A stretch of 64,000 bases of DNA from Symbiodinium sp. CCMP2592 (GCA_905221615.1 CAJNDT010003101.1:1-64000), one strand, 5' to 3'; shown: positions 1-10,463, counted from the stretch's first letter. Translations and numbers: made by a program. The notes: a model not told the origin generated them from the letters alone.

Positions 1-470
1 CGGGGAGAGAAGCGCTCGCGATACTAAAATTTCCAGATTTGTGTCACGCGAGACAACCATGCAAGAGGCGTTCACGAAGAAATGCGGAAAAGGACCAAGT
101 ACAGGAGGCAAGGGTGTGCACAGAATCACGGACGCAACCAGCACGACACCGTTTTATAAGATAATATTATAGAAAATTGATTATGAGAAAATTTTCGAAA
201 CAGGAGACTCTAATATGGTATCCTAAATAAATAAAGGACCTATAACTCTGTCTTGTAACATCGCTTCTAATATGATGCATCGCTATAGATCTCGAACTTA
301 TCTCGTAAGGCTATCTCAATCTATGATACATGAATATACCCCTAAATCCTGTATTTGACACTTCTCTATTTGGCAGGGCAGGCCATCTTTCTAGGGTGGA
401 GAAAGGCTTTAGAGTTGAATTATTTTAGGGTTTCGGTTTAGGGTTTAGGTTTGGGGTTTGCTGTCCAGTC
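1..470. other. unassigned, no gene recognised
   Basis: AT-richer single-copy DNA without a fold-back element or a convincing exon. Degenerate TTTAGGG units begin at about 426. Confidence 0.4.
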
Positions 471-474
471 CTTG

Positions 475-560
475 GTAGGGAATGGGGGAATGAATCCCTA
501 CACACGTCCCTATATAAATCCCCAACAAGAGTCCCCGTAACCCATTCCCCCATTCCCTAC
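475..560. repeat. inverted repeat, single copy
   Basis: An 18-bp perfect arm at 475-492 (GTAGGGAATGGGGGAATG) pairs with 543-560. The loop is about 50 bp. It resembles the other fold-back elements, but no second copy was found here. Confidence 0.7.
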
Positions 561-878
561 TAAGCGCCAGGGAGTTTAGGCTTCAAGCTGAAGGTTTAAG
601 AACTTAGGGTGTGGAAGTTCCGGATCAGGGGTGTATCTGTTCCGGAACTCCTCCGGCTTGTCATGACTTCTGGGGTTTAGGTCTTCGGAATTCAGTTGTC
701 AAGTCTTTTGCTGAGCCCTCCAGGCAAGTTGGCTTTCAGCTCTCCGACATGCGTGCAGTCCAGAGGAAGCAAACCATCTCATCCGTATCTCTACTTCAGG
801 TTCCCATAAAGGGAAGAGGAGCTTCTTTGATTCGATATTAACTTCTGGCAATACGTTGCATCCTCAACTCCACTGGCA

Positions 879-1200
879 GCCGGTGAAGAAACCAGAGACA
901 TCAAAACTCAGCGTGTGCTAGGTAGGGCTACCGCGGCAACGCCTGGTGTCCAGCCTAAGCCAGAAGCACCTTCAGCCACGGTATCTTCGCATGTTAGGCA
1001 GGCTAAGGCCCCCTGAAACGACCCCTGCGATCTTGCTTGGTCTTTCTTTGAGCCCCAAAGATGGACATGCTAGGGGTGTAGGGGTCGCAAATCTCGAAGC
1101 TCCTTCTGACGCATGCCTAAGGGCCTGAGGATACCCAGTTGAAAAGCAAGCTGGAGTTTTACATCATACCCTCCACTGCTTCGGTTCCAGTGAAAGCTGC
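879..1200. other. ambiguous coding-like stretch
   Basis: Both strands stay open in short stretches here. Plus-strand readings include QPKPEAPSATVSSHVRQAKAP-like and QLKSKLEFYIIPSTASVP. A minus-strand alternative at about 1150-1185 reads QLSLEPKQWR between CCCCAG and GTATGATG. Strand cannot be decided, so no exon is called. Confidence 0.25.
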
Positions 1201-1570
1201 TGGGGCTTGGTTGCGTTCTTAGCTGTTTGTGCTTGCTGAAATCAGCAAGCTTGACTTGAAATTTCTATTCACGCGCCCTGAACTACCTGTCAAGTTCAAG
1301 CCTTGCAGTGACGTCCTGGCCTGCCCGACACGGTCTTGCTGCAGGAAGGCGGAGAAAGAGGAAAGGGCGTTTCCCCACTCTACTCTGCATCTAAGACCAC
1401 AAGGAATGGACTTTGCCACAGATGAGTTCGGTGTCGGCGTCACATAGGCTGGTTTGGGCGAAATGGTCGGTCGGCTGTAGATGAGTTGGTTAGGATCTTA
1501 GGGCTATGCTCTCCTTTGAAAAGCGAGCTCCGCCAGGGCGTGGGGGTTTACGGTTTTTGGGTTCGGAGTG

Positions 1571-1683
1571 CTTGGAGGATCATGGGACTTAGTAAGTACA
1601 TTTATAAGTACCCTAATTGGGATTATAAGTACATATAAGTGTAGTTACCTTAATTATAACCCTAGTTACTAAGTCCCATGAGC
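1571..1683. repeat. fold-back element, family A (diverged)
   Basis: The arms TCATGGGACTTAGTAA (1580-1595) and its complement (1666-1681) are perfect. The left end has CTTGGAGG, but the right end has lost the matching CCTCCAAG. Confidence 0.7.
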
Positions 1684-1764
1684 CTTTAAGTGGGGTTCTG
1701 GCTAGATAAAACAAGAGCCGCTTTCGGCTCTGATGGGTGCGGTGCCAGCTCTTGCACCGGTTGA

Positions 1765-1850
1765 GCTGAGGCGAGGTTTAGGGTTTAGGGTTTAGGGGTT
1801 TAGGGGTTTAGGGTTTAGGGCCCGGGGTTTAGGGCTTAAGGCTTAGGCAG
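1765..1850 (+). repeat. TTTAGGG array
   Basis: Several TTTAGGG-type units with extra G residues and variants such as TTAGGGCCCGG. They are interstitial, not terminal. Confidence 0.9.
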
Positions 1851-2261
1851 TGGCTTTGCGTATCACTCCGGCAATCCATGACTCAGAATAGCCGCTGTGA
1901 ACACCTCCACGAAAAAAAGTCAAACGACATCAGCCGGATGTCGATTACCTGCTACGGAGTCTGGCTTGTTGCAACGCAGCAAGCTCGGAAGAAGTACATG
2001 GAACCGGCTCACCTTCCTGCTGGCTTGCACAAACACAGACTGCCAGGATCTAGGATCCAAAACTCACTACACAAGTTCCGAAGAAGTGCAAGATAGCCTA
2101 GAACCTCAGACCTCTGTTTGCGAGCACTCTACTCACTACACGACTACTTACATGATCTTGCGAAGCATCCCCTCAATCGTGTGAGCTGCCGACCATCTTT
2201 CCTGCCCAACTTAAGCATTGAACACTGCCAGGACTGCTGGGTCCGATACCTGGTGCCATCC

Positions 2262-2625
2262 ACCCTAAACCCTACACCCTAAACCACCCACTAAACCCTA
2301 AACCACTGAGACTTAAACCCCTAAACCCTAAAACCCTAAACCCCTGAGACCTAAACCCCTAAACCCTAAAACCCTAAACCCCTGAGACCTAAACCCCTAA
2401 ACCCTAAAACCCTAAACCACTAAGCCCCTGAGACCTAAACCCTAAACCACTAAACCTCTGAGACCTAAACCCCTAAAACCCTAAACTACTAAACCCCTGA
2501 GACCTAAACCACTAAACCCCTAAACCACTAAACCCCTGAGACCTAAACCCCTAAACCCTAAACTACTAAACCCCTGATACCTAAACCCCTCAACCCTAAA
2601 ACCTAAACCCTGAACCCTAAAACAT
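2262..2625 (-). repeat. CCCTAAA array with higher-order repeat
   Basis: CCCTAAA-type units are organised into a longer block of the form CCCCTGAGACCTAAACC, iterated about eight times. The array ends at the donor side of the exon at 2624-2672, so on the minus strand the intron starts GTTTTAGGG. Confidence 0.85.
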
Positions 2626-2672
2626 GGCATGAGCCACCGGAATCCTCACGAGCTTTGATCCCGGACCCGGAT
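2624..2672 (-). CDS. candidate exon, unknown protein
   Basis: The minus strand is open between acceptor CTTTAG and donor GTTTTAGGG and reads PGPGSKLVRIPVAHA (49 nt, ending 2 nt into a codon). Third positions are mostly G/C. A telomeric C-rich array lies on the donor side. Another frame is open, so frame is moderately certain. No family was recognised. Confidence 0.45.
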
Positions 2673-2691
2673 CTAAAGTAGAAGCCAAATG

Positions 2692-2930
2692 TGAACCCCA
2701 GAAACTTGGAACGTGGGTTGAAGATGATTAGTGCTGGGATCCCCTATACTCTACCTTAAGGGCATGAGGCATGAGCATATTGACGTTCTGCCTATAGTCT
2801 CCATTGTGAAACTACAATGGAGACTATAGGCAGAACGTCAACATGCTCACGCCTCATGCCCTTAAGGTAGAGTATAGGGGATCCCAGCACTAATCATCTT
2901 AAGCCCACGTTCCAAGTTTCTGGGGTTCAC
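2692..2930. repeat. long hairpin, composite family B element
   Basis: Two arms of about 117 bp are nearly perfect complements around a loop of a few bases (about 2808-2813). Each arm contains the family B inner motif (CTTAAGG, then GATCCCAGCACTAATC) and an outer CAGAAACTTGG. It looks like two elements in head-to-head fusion. Confidence 0.85.
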
Positions 2931-3029
2931 AACACATTGAATAGGGTTTAGATTGAATCGCAGAGTACGGGTGGACGGCTCCCCCAAACCGACAAGCCCT
3001 ATATCCAAGTCCTAATCTTGCCCAAACTC

Positions 3030-3110
3030 TAAACCTTCATCGAAATGTCGGAGCTGCAGAAACTCCTGCAAGCCAGCCGATTCTGGGATATCTCCATGTC
3101 CCTAAGGGTC
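3030..3110. other. ambiguous exon-like stretch next to a fold-back element
   Basis: Minus strand: DIPESAGLQEFLQLRHFDEG followed by GTTTAGAG. Plus strand: MSELQKLLQASRFWDIS. Both are plausible, but the minus reading has a donor and fits the transcription direction elsewhere. The family C element starts at 3100. Confidence 0.3.
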
Positions 3111-3209
3111 CATGTGCTCATATAGTATATACTTGGGCCTTCAAGGTAGTCCCCTTTCGGGTACTTTGAGCCGCAGTATATGCTGTTTGGGTACACGGAC
3201 CCTCAGGGT
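3100..3209. repeat. fold-back element, family C
   Basis: The left end CCCTAAGGGTCCATG and the right end CACGGACCCTCAGGG are complementary. The inner arms contain ATAGTATATACT / AGTATATGCT. Confidence 0.75.
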
Positions 3210-3721
3210 GTGTGATTGGAAGCCAGGAAAGCACCTCAATGCAGTTGATGATGTGGAACTATGATATATCCCCGATTTCCTAAATCCCTCTTCTTCCTGG
3301 CTTCATATGAGCGCATCGTCCTGCGACTGACCGTACATCCAAATCGCCCGCGTGGCAATACGCGGTTTAGCATCGCAACGGATTGCTAGCGCCCACAGAG
3401 ATCGACACTCCTTGATTCAGGCTGTGCATACAGGGGCCTACGTAATTACCGATACTTTTTGGGGTTCCTTCTTGTTGTGAATATAGTATAATATATCCCG
3501 AAGCCCAACTCTAATTATTACCAAAGCTCACATATTGCTTGAAAGTAAAACAAACCCTAAACCCTAATGTAGAAGCCTGAAGAAGTACCAATCCTATTCC
3601 TTGGGGCTCCTCATGATAAATATACCAAAAACGGTGCCCAAACCTATTCTAATTATCTATTAAGGCCCCTATACCATAGAACCGTACCATAGGTCCCTTC
3701 TAGACCTCTTCAAGGAACCCC

Positions 3722-3895
3722 CCTAAACCCTAAACCCTAAACCCTAAACCCTAAAACCCTAAACCCTAAACCCTAAACCCTAAAACCCTAAAACCCTAAA
3801 CCCTAAACCCTAAAACCCTAAACCCTAAAACCCTAAACCCTAAACCCTAAACCCTAAAACCCTAAACCCTAAACCCTAAACCCCCAACTAGTCAA
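3722..3895 (-). repeat. CCCTAAA array
   Basis: About 23 nearly regular units of 7-8 bp, the cleanest C-strand array in the window. It lies directly on the donor side of the exon at 3882-3964. Confidence 0.95.
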
Positions 3896-3964
3896 GGCCC
3901 CCATATTGGAAACTCTGTGGATAGGACTCAGGACAGCGCATTTCAATTCCGGAGGAAGACCTCC
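3882..3964 (-). CDS. candidate exon, unknown protein
   Basis: After acceptor CCTGCCAG the frame reads GGLPPELKCAVLSPIHRVSN and continues with MGALTSW to donor GG|GTTTAGGG (83 nt). The C-rich array on one side and a TTTAGGG array (3975 onward) on the other frame it as other exons here are framed. The product is unknown. Confidence 0.55.
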
Positions 3965-3974
3965 CTGGCAGGGA

Positions 3975-4030
3975 AGGGTTTAGGGTTTAGGGTTTAGGGG
4001 TTTAGGGGTTTAGGGTTTTAGGGTTTAGGG
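3975..4030 (+). repeat. TTTAGGG array
   Basis: Short run of TTTAGGG and TTTAGGGG units directly upstream (transcriptionally) of the exon at 3882-3964. Confidence 0.9.
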
Positions 4031-4574
4031 CATGGAAACCATGGGCAAAGTGAGGATTTCGGGTTTCAGGGTTTCAGGATTCAGGGCTTAGGGTTTAGGA
4101 TCTCGGGTTTCAGGGTTGAGGGCTTAGGAATTCGGGTTTCAGGATTTTCCAAGCCGTTGGTTACAGTTGAGGTGCTCTCTTCTTCAAGAATCGGGCCCCA
4201 AACAGCTCAAATTTCCATAGAGAGACTAGATGTGTAAGGACAAAAATTTCAAGTTCTCCCGTTGGCTATCTAAAGGAGGCTTGAGGCATAATATAGATAC
4301 TATACTCATAATAACATAAGGAGCCAAAACAGTGTGTATATATATATATAGGTAATTATTGAGGCCCTTGCATTATGCCCTAAACCCTAAACCCTATATA
4401 GACCCTAAACCCTGAACCCCAAAGCCGAGAGACGAAGTCAAGCCTTGCGCGCTTGTGAATGATTTATCTGGGAGTTAGGATTAGGGGACTCTTGGGATAA
4501 AGACCGTCTCAATCATAGGGACACAAGGCCTCGTCTTTTAGGGACCCTTAAAGGCGGGGTAGGGTTTAGGGTTT

Positions 4575-4680
4575 AGGGGGGTAGGGGCAGGGGGGGCAGG
4601 GGGCCTTAATGCCCGTAAAAACGACCTGATCAGGCCTATTTAAGGAAGTATAGTGCCCCACCCACCTCCCCCTTAGCCCC
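4575..4680. repeat. repeat family shared with 47075
   Basis: The G-rich run plus GGCCTTAATGCC and TAAGGAAGTATAGT recur at about 47075-47150, so this is a two-copy dispersed element. Confidence 0.5.
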
Positions 4681-4820
4681 CTAAGCGTCCCTATGATTTA
4701 CTTTGCTATTGTCCAGGGTTCAGGGCCGTTGAGGGAGAGTTTCGTTCTCAAGGAGCATACGGCGGAATCCCGATACTGCTCCCTCCTAAACCCCTAAACC
4801 AATTCCCTAAACCCCTTAAC

Positions 4821-4894
4821 CCCCTTGCCTCGCAATCTTCTCCATCTTAGGTGCCGGGCACCCCAGGGTAGTTGTCCAGGGAGCCACAAGTGCT
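4821..4894 (-). CDS. candidate exon, unknown protein
   Basis: Acceptor GTGCAG, then the frame ALVAPWTTTLGCPAPKMEK continues to a donor GGTTAAGGGGTTTAGGG. A second frame ends in an in-frame stop (STCGSLDNYPGVPGT) and would make this a C-terminus. The open frame reaching the donor is preferred. Telomeric repeats flank both sides. Confidence 0.4.
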
Positions 4895-5957
4895 CTGCAC
4901 ACTAGCCTCAGGGTTCAGGGTTTAGGGCCGTTTAGGGTTTAGGGCCTCAGCAGCAGTCTGCCATGGAGTAAGGCGCTTGCGGACTCGATGGAACCACAGT
5001 GCAAGTAAAGGGATCTACCTTTCTAGTGCGTCTGGAATCCTGAACCCCGCACCCCTCAAGCCCCTGATGGTACTACCAGCTTGGTTTCGCCCGCTGGTTG
5101 TGCGGTCGTTTTTTCGCCTAAGCGCCTCGCTTTAGGACTCAGGGCTGGGCATCGTACTGGTTTAATTCAGGATTATCATACGGGTCCTACAAAGGCCTTC
5201 TGTAGTTAGGTTTAGTACGGTTCCAGAGTGTCAGCTCTTAGGGTGGATTGGGGTTTGAGGGATAAGGGTTCCAGGGTTTGGAGATTAGGGCTTGCAGGGT
5301 TTACGGTGTAGAGGATTAGGAACGTAGGTTTTAGGGCTTGAACCTTACGGATGCAGGTGTTAAGGTGTAGGATCCGTGTCCTTGGAGGGGTCCCACCTGA
5401 TTCTGGCGACTATTGGGAAGTTAGGGCTCAGGGTTCAAGGAAGGTTGCGTTTGCCAAGTCCCGCTTGATGCATGTTTCAACTCAAGCTCCTGATCAAAAG
5501 ACTGCGGGTTTAGGGCTTAGGGTGCAGAGGTTAAATGGAGTTCCAAGTACATCCAAGCAAAGCCCAAAAGGAAGGCTCGACCCAGTCAAGAGCTACTGGT
5601 GCAGCTGCCTAGCTAGCAACTTAAGAATGCCGCATTCTGAATACCAGGAGATCAAAAATCTTATTACCCCAATAAGCCACCGAAATGAAAGGTTAAACTT
5701 TCCGATTCCTACTAAACTATAAGCACGCAAAAAGTTTAAAGGTAAAGTATGGGGGATCTAAGAAATAGCCAACTGTTCAGATCTGAAGACTCGAATTTTG
5801 GGGCCATCACGGCTACAATACCACGCCAAAGAGAAGAAGGTTGTCAACTGGACACTTGCTGGTTCAGACCTGGTTCCTACGACGGGTTTAACGTTAAGGA
5901 TTTAGGGATTCCATGAAAGGATAGAATCCCGGAATTCGATAGTCGTAGCATCTCAAC

Positions 5958-6056
5958 CCCAAGACTCTGAATCATAAGCGAAGCAGCAATAGATGTTCCG
6001 ATATAGGTGGTGGCCGACACCAAATCGATAATCGCGGCTGCGCAAAGGCCTTGTCT
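5958..6056 (-). CDS. duplicated gene, copy 1, exon d
   Basis: A 33-codon exon that starts RQGLCAAAIIDLVSATTYIG and continues with TSIAASLMIQSLG to donor GGG|GTTGAG. It is strongly hydrophobic. It matches the exon at 49564-49655 (LQGLCAASVLNIVTVASYMT) and resembles an internal repeat of the cysteine module encoded by 7033-7957. It starts in phase 0, as the exon at 7033-7124 ends. Acceptor is CTCCAG. The family is unknown; it could be a membrane or packed-helix segment. Confidence 0.8.
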
Positions 6057-6119
6057 CTGGAGGGTGGAGCCCTAAACCCTAAACCCTGGGCGACTGGAGT
6101 TGCGAATTTAAGGCTTCCG

Positions 6120-6235
6120 ATTCCTAACCCCTAACCCCTAAACCCTAAACCCCTAAACCCTAAACCCCTAAACCCTAAACCCTAAACCCCTAAACACCTA
6201 AACCCTGAACCCCTGAACCCTCGACCCTAAAGGCC
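6120..6235 (-). repeat. CCCTAAA array
   Basis: C-strand telomere-like units, many as CCCCTAAACC. Here they lie on the acceptor side of exon 5958-6056, contrary to the usual polarity. Confidence 0.85.
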
Positions 6236-6630
6236 CCTGGGCGCTCGAACCCTGAAGTTTAGGGCTTAGGAGTTTATGGTTTAGGGGTTATTGTTTCTAT
6301 TGTTTAGTGTTCAGGTTTGAGCCCCAGAAGGGCGACAAACGGATCCAGTCTTCAACGGTTTCGGTTTAGCTTCAGGGTTGAGGATTTAGGGTTTTGCGGT
6401 TTCCTGCATGATTTAGCTGTTGGGCTTGCGGCTGGCTGGTATCATAGGTTGATTTTAAGACTGAGCTGCCGGTCGGGAGCAATGGTCGATGGGGCTTGGG
6501 TAGGTTTTCTCTTGATTTGTCCATCTTGCTGAGATTTGGTCTGGGGTTCTGAACTGAACTTGCCAAACTTTACGGGCTTGGCGTCTAGGGACAGGTCTGA
6601 CGTAATGTCATTCAGCTGCAAAGAGATGAT

Positions 6631-6736
6631 ATGAGCCTTAATAACTAATTAGAATAAGGCTTTGGGCTACATTGTACTATCATTGTAATAAGGAAACCCC
6701 ACAATAGTACAGGTAATTGTTGACAGTTGAGGCCCC
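6631..6736. repeat. fold-back element, family D
   Basis: GAGCCTTAATAACTAATTAG at the left end, GTTGAGGCCCC at the right end. It contains the family core TACTATCATTGTAATAAGGA. Confidence 0.7.
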
Positions 6737-6879
6737 GATAGTACCGATATCCACCGTTCTTCACATTGCGCCGGGAAACTCTGAATCTCCGAAGCCCGAT
6801 CAGTGTCAAGCTAGCTCTTTGCCTTGACGTGTGGGGCCCCAATGCCTGAACCCGAAAACTCCAACTCAAACCCCTGATG

Positions 6880-6982
6880 TAGGGCCCTCAATAAACTTCG
6901 TATGGGGGTTTGGGGGTATGTTAAACTATAACCATAATAAGGAACCCCCAAAATAGTGTAGGTATTCTTATAAGGACCCTAT
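6880..6982. repeat. fold-back element, family D
   Basis: Starts TAGGGCCCTCAATAA and ends TATAAGGACCCTA. The core AACTATAACCATAATAAGGA is well conserved. Confidence 0.75.
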
Positions 6983-7032
6983 TTTTTAACACCTAAAAAC
7001 CCCCAAGCCTCAAAGCCTCAAAGCCGCTATAC

Positions 7033-7124
7033 CTTCGGCAGGTGGCGCTCGCCCATGGCCCTGGTAAAGTCGACTGCCCCAGGGCAGTTGATGACGCTAA
7101 GGGTGATCATGCTCGCGGCGATGC
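7033..7124 (-). CDS. duplicated gene, copy 1, exon c (second half of Cys module)
   Basis: After acceptor TTGAGAG the exon completes a split codon and reads IAASMITLSVINCPGAVDFT, then RAMGERHLPK, to donor AAG|GTATAG (92 nt). Its partner at 50038-50123 reads IASTLISLSVINCPGTLRFS. Joined to 7910-7957 through a GC donor, it completes a C-x24-C module. G/C third positions dominate. A TTTAGGG array (7133-7225) lies on its acceptor side. Confidence 0.85.
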
Positions 7125-7132
7125 CTCTCAAG

Positions 7133-7225
7133 GTTTAGGGTCTAGGGTTTAGGGTCTAGGGTTTAGGGGTTTAAGCTTTAGGGTCTAGGGTTTAGGGTCT
7201 AGGGTAGGGTTTAGGGTTTAGGGAG
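7133..7225 (+). repeat. TTTAGGG / TCTAGGG array
   Basis: Alternating GGTTTAGGG and GGTCTAGGG units. On the minus strand this is the C-rich tract ending at the acceptor of exon 7033-7124. Confidence 0.9.
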
Positions 7226-7909
7226 GCTTGGGGGTTCGGGGGTTTTCAGGGGGTTTTGGGCTTTAGAATCCAGCACCTCGGGTGTGAATGGCTCTTGCAA
7301 GGGATTACTGCCAGGTTGCTTTAAGGGCTACTCTAAGGGTTCGAGAGCTCGATTCGGGCTCTGAGGGTTTAAACGGTTTTTTTACAAAGGGCTACTTTCA
7401 GGGTTGCTTTGAGGGCTACCCCATGGGCTTCACTGGTCTTAAAGGGCTTGAGGGTTCGACGCACTCCTCCGACATTCGTAGCAGCGTTCAGAGTTTAGGC
7501 AAGTTTTGGCCTGAGGCAGGAAAGAGACAGAGAGGCCGGGACCCAGTTAAGGGTTTAGGGTTTAAGGGTTTAGGGGTTAAGGGTTTAGGGCCTAGGGTTT
7601 AGGGTTAAGGGTTTAGTAGGGCCTGTGACGAAGTATTGAAAAATACATGCATAAAAAAACAACCCCCCCGTGGCCCCCCAAGCCCTATGACCACAGCCTC
7701 AAACGCAACGACCAAGCGCAACAGCACCCCTCAACTCCAAACCTTGCCCCAAACCCAAAAACCCTAAACCCCTAAACTCTAAACCCTGAACCTTTCACCA
7801 TAGCCCCTCATATATTAAGTAGCCCTATAGTATCCCTTATAGTAGCCCTTGTATAGATCCCTTGAAAAAGGAACCCTACAGTAGATCCTTACCATAGCTT
7901 TGGGAGTGC

Positions 7910-7957
7910 CTGCCGAAGCGATGGCACCCGTGACATCGATAGCGCACTTCGTCTTTC
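7910..7957 (-). CDS. duplicated gene, copy 1, exon b (first half of Cys module)
   Basis: 48-nt exon after acceptor ACGCAG: KTKCAIDVTGAIASA, then one base before an apparent GC donor (G|GCACTCC). Its partner at 51369-51416 is also 48 nt and reads KNQCIIDITGAISSA. The one-base overhang joins the GC of exon 7033-7124 to give an in-frame Gly, which supports the unusual donor. An AAG acceptor 5 nt further in is the alternative start. Confidence 0.8.
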
Positions 7958-8099
7958 CTGCGTTAGGTTTTAGGGTTTTGGTTTAGGGAATTTAGGGTTT
8001 CAAGTCTTTCGAGTTGGAGTTTTAGGGTTAGAGTTGGGGTCTGGGGTTTAGGGCTTAGGAAGCTTAGGGTTTCGGGAAAGCGTTTATGCGTTTAGGCCT

Positions 8100-8220
8100 T
8101 CAGGCTCGCACAGGGTATAGGGCAGCATAGATCCCCGGGGAACTTCCTGAAGCCCAGAATCTTACCGGCGAAACCAAGAACCGAATTTGTCCATCCCGCG
8201 AACCCCTACTCAGGCTCTCC
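8100..8220 (-). other. weak exon candidate
   Basis: Minus strand FAGWTNSVLGFA precedes a good donor, GTAAGATTC, near 8170. The start is unclear. A second weak stretch at 8640-8705 reads RALKFGRRPVVPDP and might match the exon at 52142-52183. Confidence 0.25.
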
Positions 8221-8493
8221 CAAACCCAAAACTCCATAAGCCGTACTGGAGAGGGCCTTAATAATTTGAATGGGGTTCCTTTTGAAGGGTTCTTACAAAT
8301 AAGGGTCTATAAGGTTACCATAAGGGCTACTAGAAGCCTTGATAATTAGACTAGGGTTTTGGGGCCCTTTATACTCTTACTCCCCCAAAAAGCCACAGAA
8401 GTGAACGGTTAAACTTTCCCATTCCTACTAAACTATGAGAACCTCAAACAGTTTAAAGGTTGGGTTTCGGAGCCCTTTATACTATAGTTACAT

Positions 8494-8584
8494 ACAGAAA
8501 CCTTGGGCGTTTATTAGGGTTCCTTATCTGATACCTTCTGTTTTGGGGTTATAGGCCCAGGGTTTCTCGATCAGGTTCCTACAT
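8494..8584. repeat. fold-back element, family L
   Basis: Contains AGAAACCTTGGGCG and GATCAGGTTCCTACAT as in the copies at 31526 and 33923. Both flanks carry ACTATAGTTRCATA, so it may have inserted into another repeat. Confidence 0.65.
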
Positions 8585-9418
8585 TACTATAGTTGCATAA
8601 GCCCTAAACCCTGGGACTTCTGGTCTTAGCTCTGTGGCTTTGGTTGTGTCTTGGGTGGGCTTTTGGGTCTGGAACAACGGGCCTTCGTCCAAATTTCAGG
8701 GCGCGTCGTGCTTTAGGCTTAAGGCATCTTACTACCCCAGTGGACCACGGAAATAACAGGTTAAACTTTCCGACTCCTACTAAACTATAAGAACCCAACA
8801 AGTTTAAGGGCTGGGTATTGGGGATCTACGTAGTAGAACTTGAAGTGTTTGATGGAGCCCGGGGCAGAAAAACACAAGACCCTCAACTGGGAACTCTGGA
8901 GCCTTCACGCCTGGATACCGGCCAATCCTAAATCCGAAAGTCTAAACCTCTCTAAACCCCCAACCCTCAACCTTTAACCTCCCTACACCCTCCTTGATGG
9001 CCATTGACTTCGAAGTTGTAGGCGCCACAGTCCTGTCATAGGGACAGAACACTCGAAACTTAAGAGATTTGAGGTGCAGGGGTCTCAGATAAACACGCCC
9101 AAAGGTTTCACCCCATCCGCTAATCTCTACAAATACACCCAGCGGGGCAAAGCTTCCAAATACCGGCCGTAGTGTGGGTCAGAATGTCATCTGTAATTAA
9201 CTAGAACCCGACGTCCTTCCTTAACAAGGTCGTTAACCCCTCATCAACCCTAAGCTAAATTAAGAACCCGCTGCTAAATCTCTGAAACTTAAACGCCTAA
9301 GCAATAAATCCACCGTAATCGTTGCGCAAGGGACCCGCGTGGATGTCATGGGCATAGTAACATGTTTCTTTATCAAGGCTGTGCTTTTGAAGTCTATTTC
9401 CCAAACTAAAGCCTACAC

Positions 9419-9485
9419 CGTGAACGCTCCTTGGTGGACATGGCAATCAGCGTGCCCAGCTGCGCCAGACGTGCGACTGCTTTGC
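9419..9485 (-). CDS. duplicated gene, copy 1, exon a
   Basis: From acceptor CCGAAG the exon reads KAVARLAQLGTLIAMSTKER and ends CG|GTGTAGG (67 nt). The partner at 53355-53431 begins KAAARIAEVAVLAATAAEEP in the same phase (split codon GC). Similarity is clear over the first 14 residues and then fades. It is an alanine-rich amphipathic helix. A further possible relative is the exon at 44958-45017, which ends in a similar TKE segment before GTGT. Confidence 0.75.
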
Positions 9486-9499
9486 CTTCGGAGCAACAC

Positions 9500-10210
9500 A
9501 ACCCAAACCCCCAACCCTAAACTCTAAATCGGCAACCCTTAACTCTGAACCAGACTCTAAACCCTGGACGGTCCATCTCACACGTCGGGGTTGGGCTTCC
9601 AGAAAGGACAACATGAGTCGTGCTTTTTCCGAACTAACATCCGTTAACTTTAGTCAGCCAGGTTCAGCTTGCAGGAGTCATTAGCATGTTACAAGGCGCA
9701 TAACAGCTTTGACTGCGAACTTAAACCCTAAACCTACACCAAACCCTAAACCCTAAACTCTAAACCTACACCAAACCTCCAGAACCGCTAGTCACTTTGG
9801 AAGGGACCCCGAAGCTCCGTGCCTTACACCGTAGAAACGAGGCCCTCCACCTACACGGCTAAATCCTACCCTGAATAATTAGGAACACCCATCAACCAAA
9901 AGTCTGAACCCGAAACCCTATACACCGAAAACAGTCTAAGTTGTATACCGTGCAGCGAGGGCACTCAAATCAAATCCGCACTGCACATGCTTCCACGTCT
10001 TCTCAGTTTCCTCAGCGACTTAGGTGTCTGTAAGGTTCGAATGAGGATTCGATACGGATTTCATGAGGGTTCCACAAAAGATTTATGATACACTGAGAGA
10101 GATTTCGGGCCTCTAAACCCGCTGAACCAATGTGGTTGCTGTAAGGCTGGGTACTGTGGGGGCCTTTAGAATCAAAAAAAGAGTTTTGGGCTCCTGTATA
10201 GTAGAACTAT
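9500..10210. other. no gene seen
   Basis: Degenerate CCCTAAA units (9500-9550, 9720-9770) in otherwise unassigned DNA. Confidence 0.4.
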
Positions 10211-10214
10211 ACTA

Positions 10215-10319
10215 TACTGAACTTAGAACCCTAGCAAAAAATATAGTTGTAGCTGTTTCTTAAGGATTATAATAACCAAAAGTTGAAAATTATTTCTAAG
10301 TACCCCTAAGCATAGTAGA
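10215..10319. repeat. dispersed repeat, family M
   Basis: TACTGAACTTAGAACCCTAG at the left and TTTCTAAGTACCCCTAAG at the right, with TAGCTGTTTCTTA inside. It is only weakly palindromic, unlike the other families. Confidence 0.8.
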
Positions 10320-10463
10320 ACTATATTGACGAACCATAAGGAATGATATTGGTGTTTATTGAGGCTTCTACCTGTTGGGTTGTACATTGGGGTCAGTCAC
10401 TGATTGGGGTTGAGGGCTCGCTGTGAGTCTGCATCAGTCAACTGCTGTCTTTCTCAAGCATTT

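Noticed and set aside
2262..2625. CRISPR array
   Set aside because: Repeats are contiguous telomere-like units without spacers in a eukaryotic context.
3722..3895. True chromosome end or telomere
   Set aside because: Arrays are interstitial, in both orientations, degenerate and interleaved with exons.
4847..4894. C-terminus STCGSLDNYPGVPGT with stop
   Set aside because: An overlapping frame stays open to a telomere-type donor as other exons do; kept only as an alternative.
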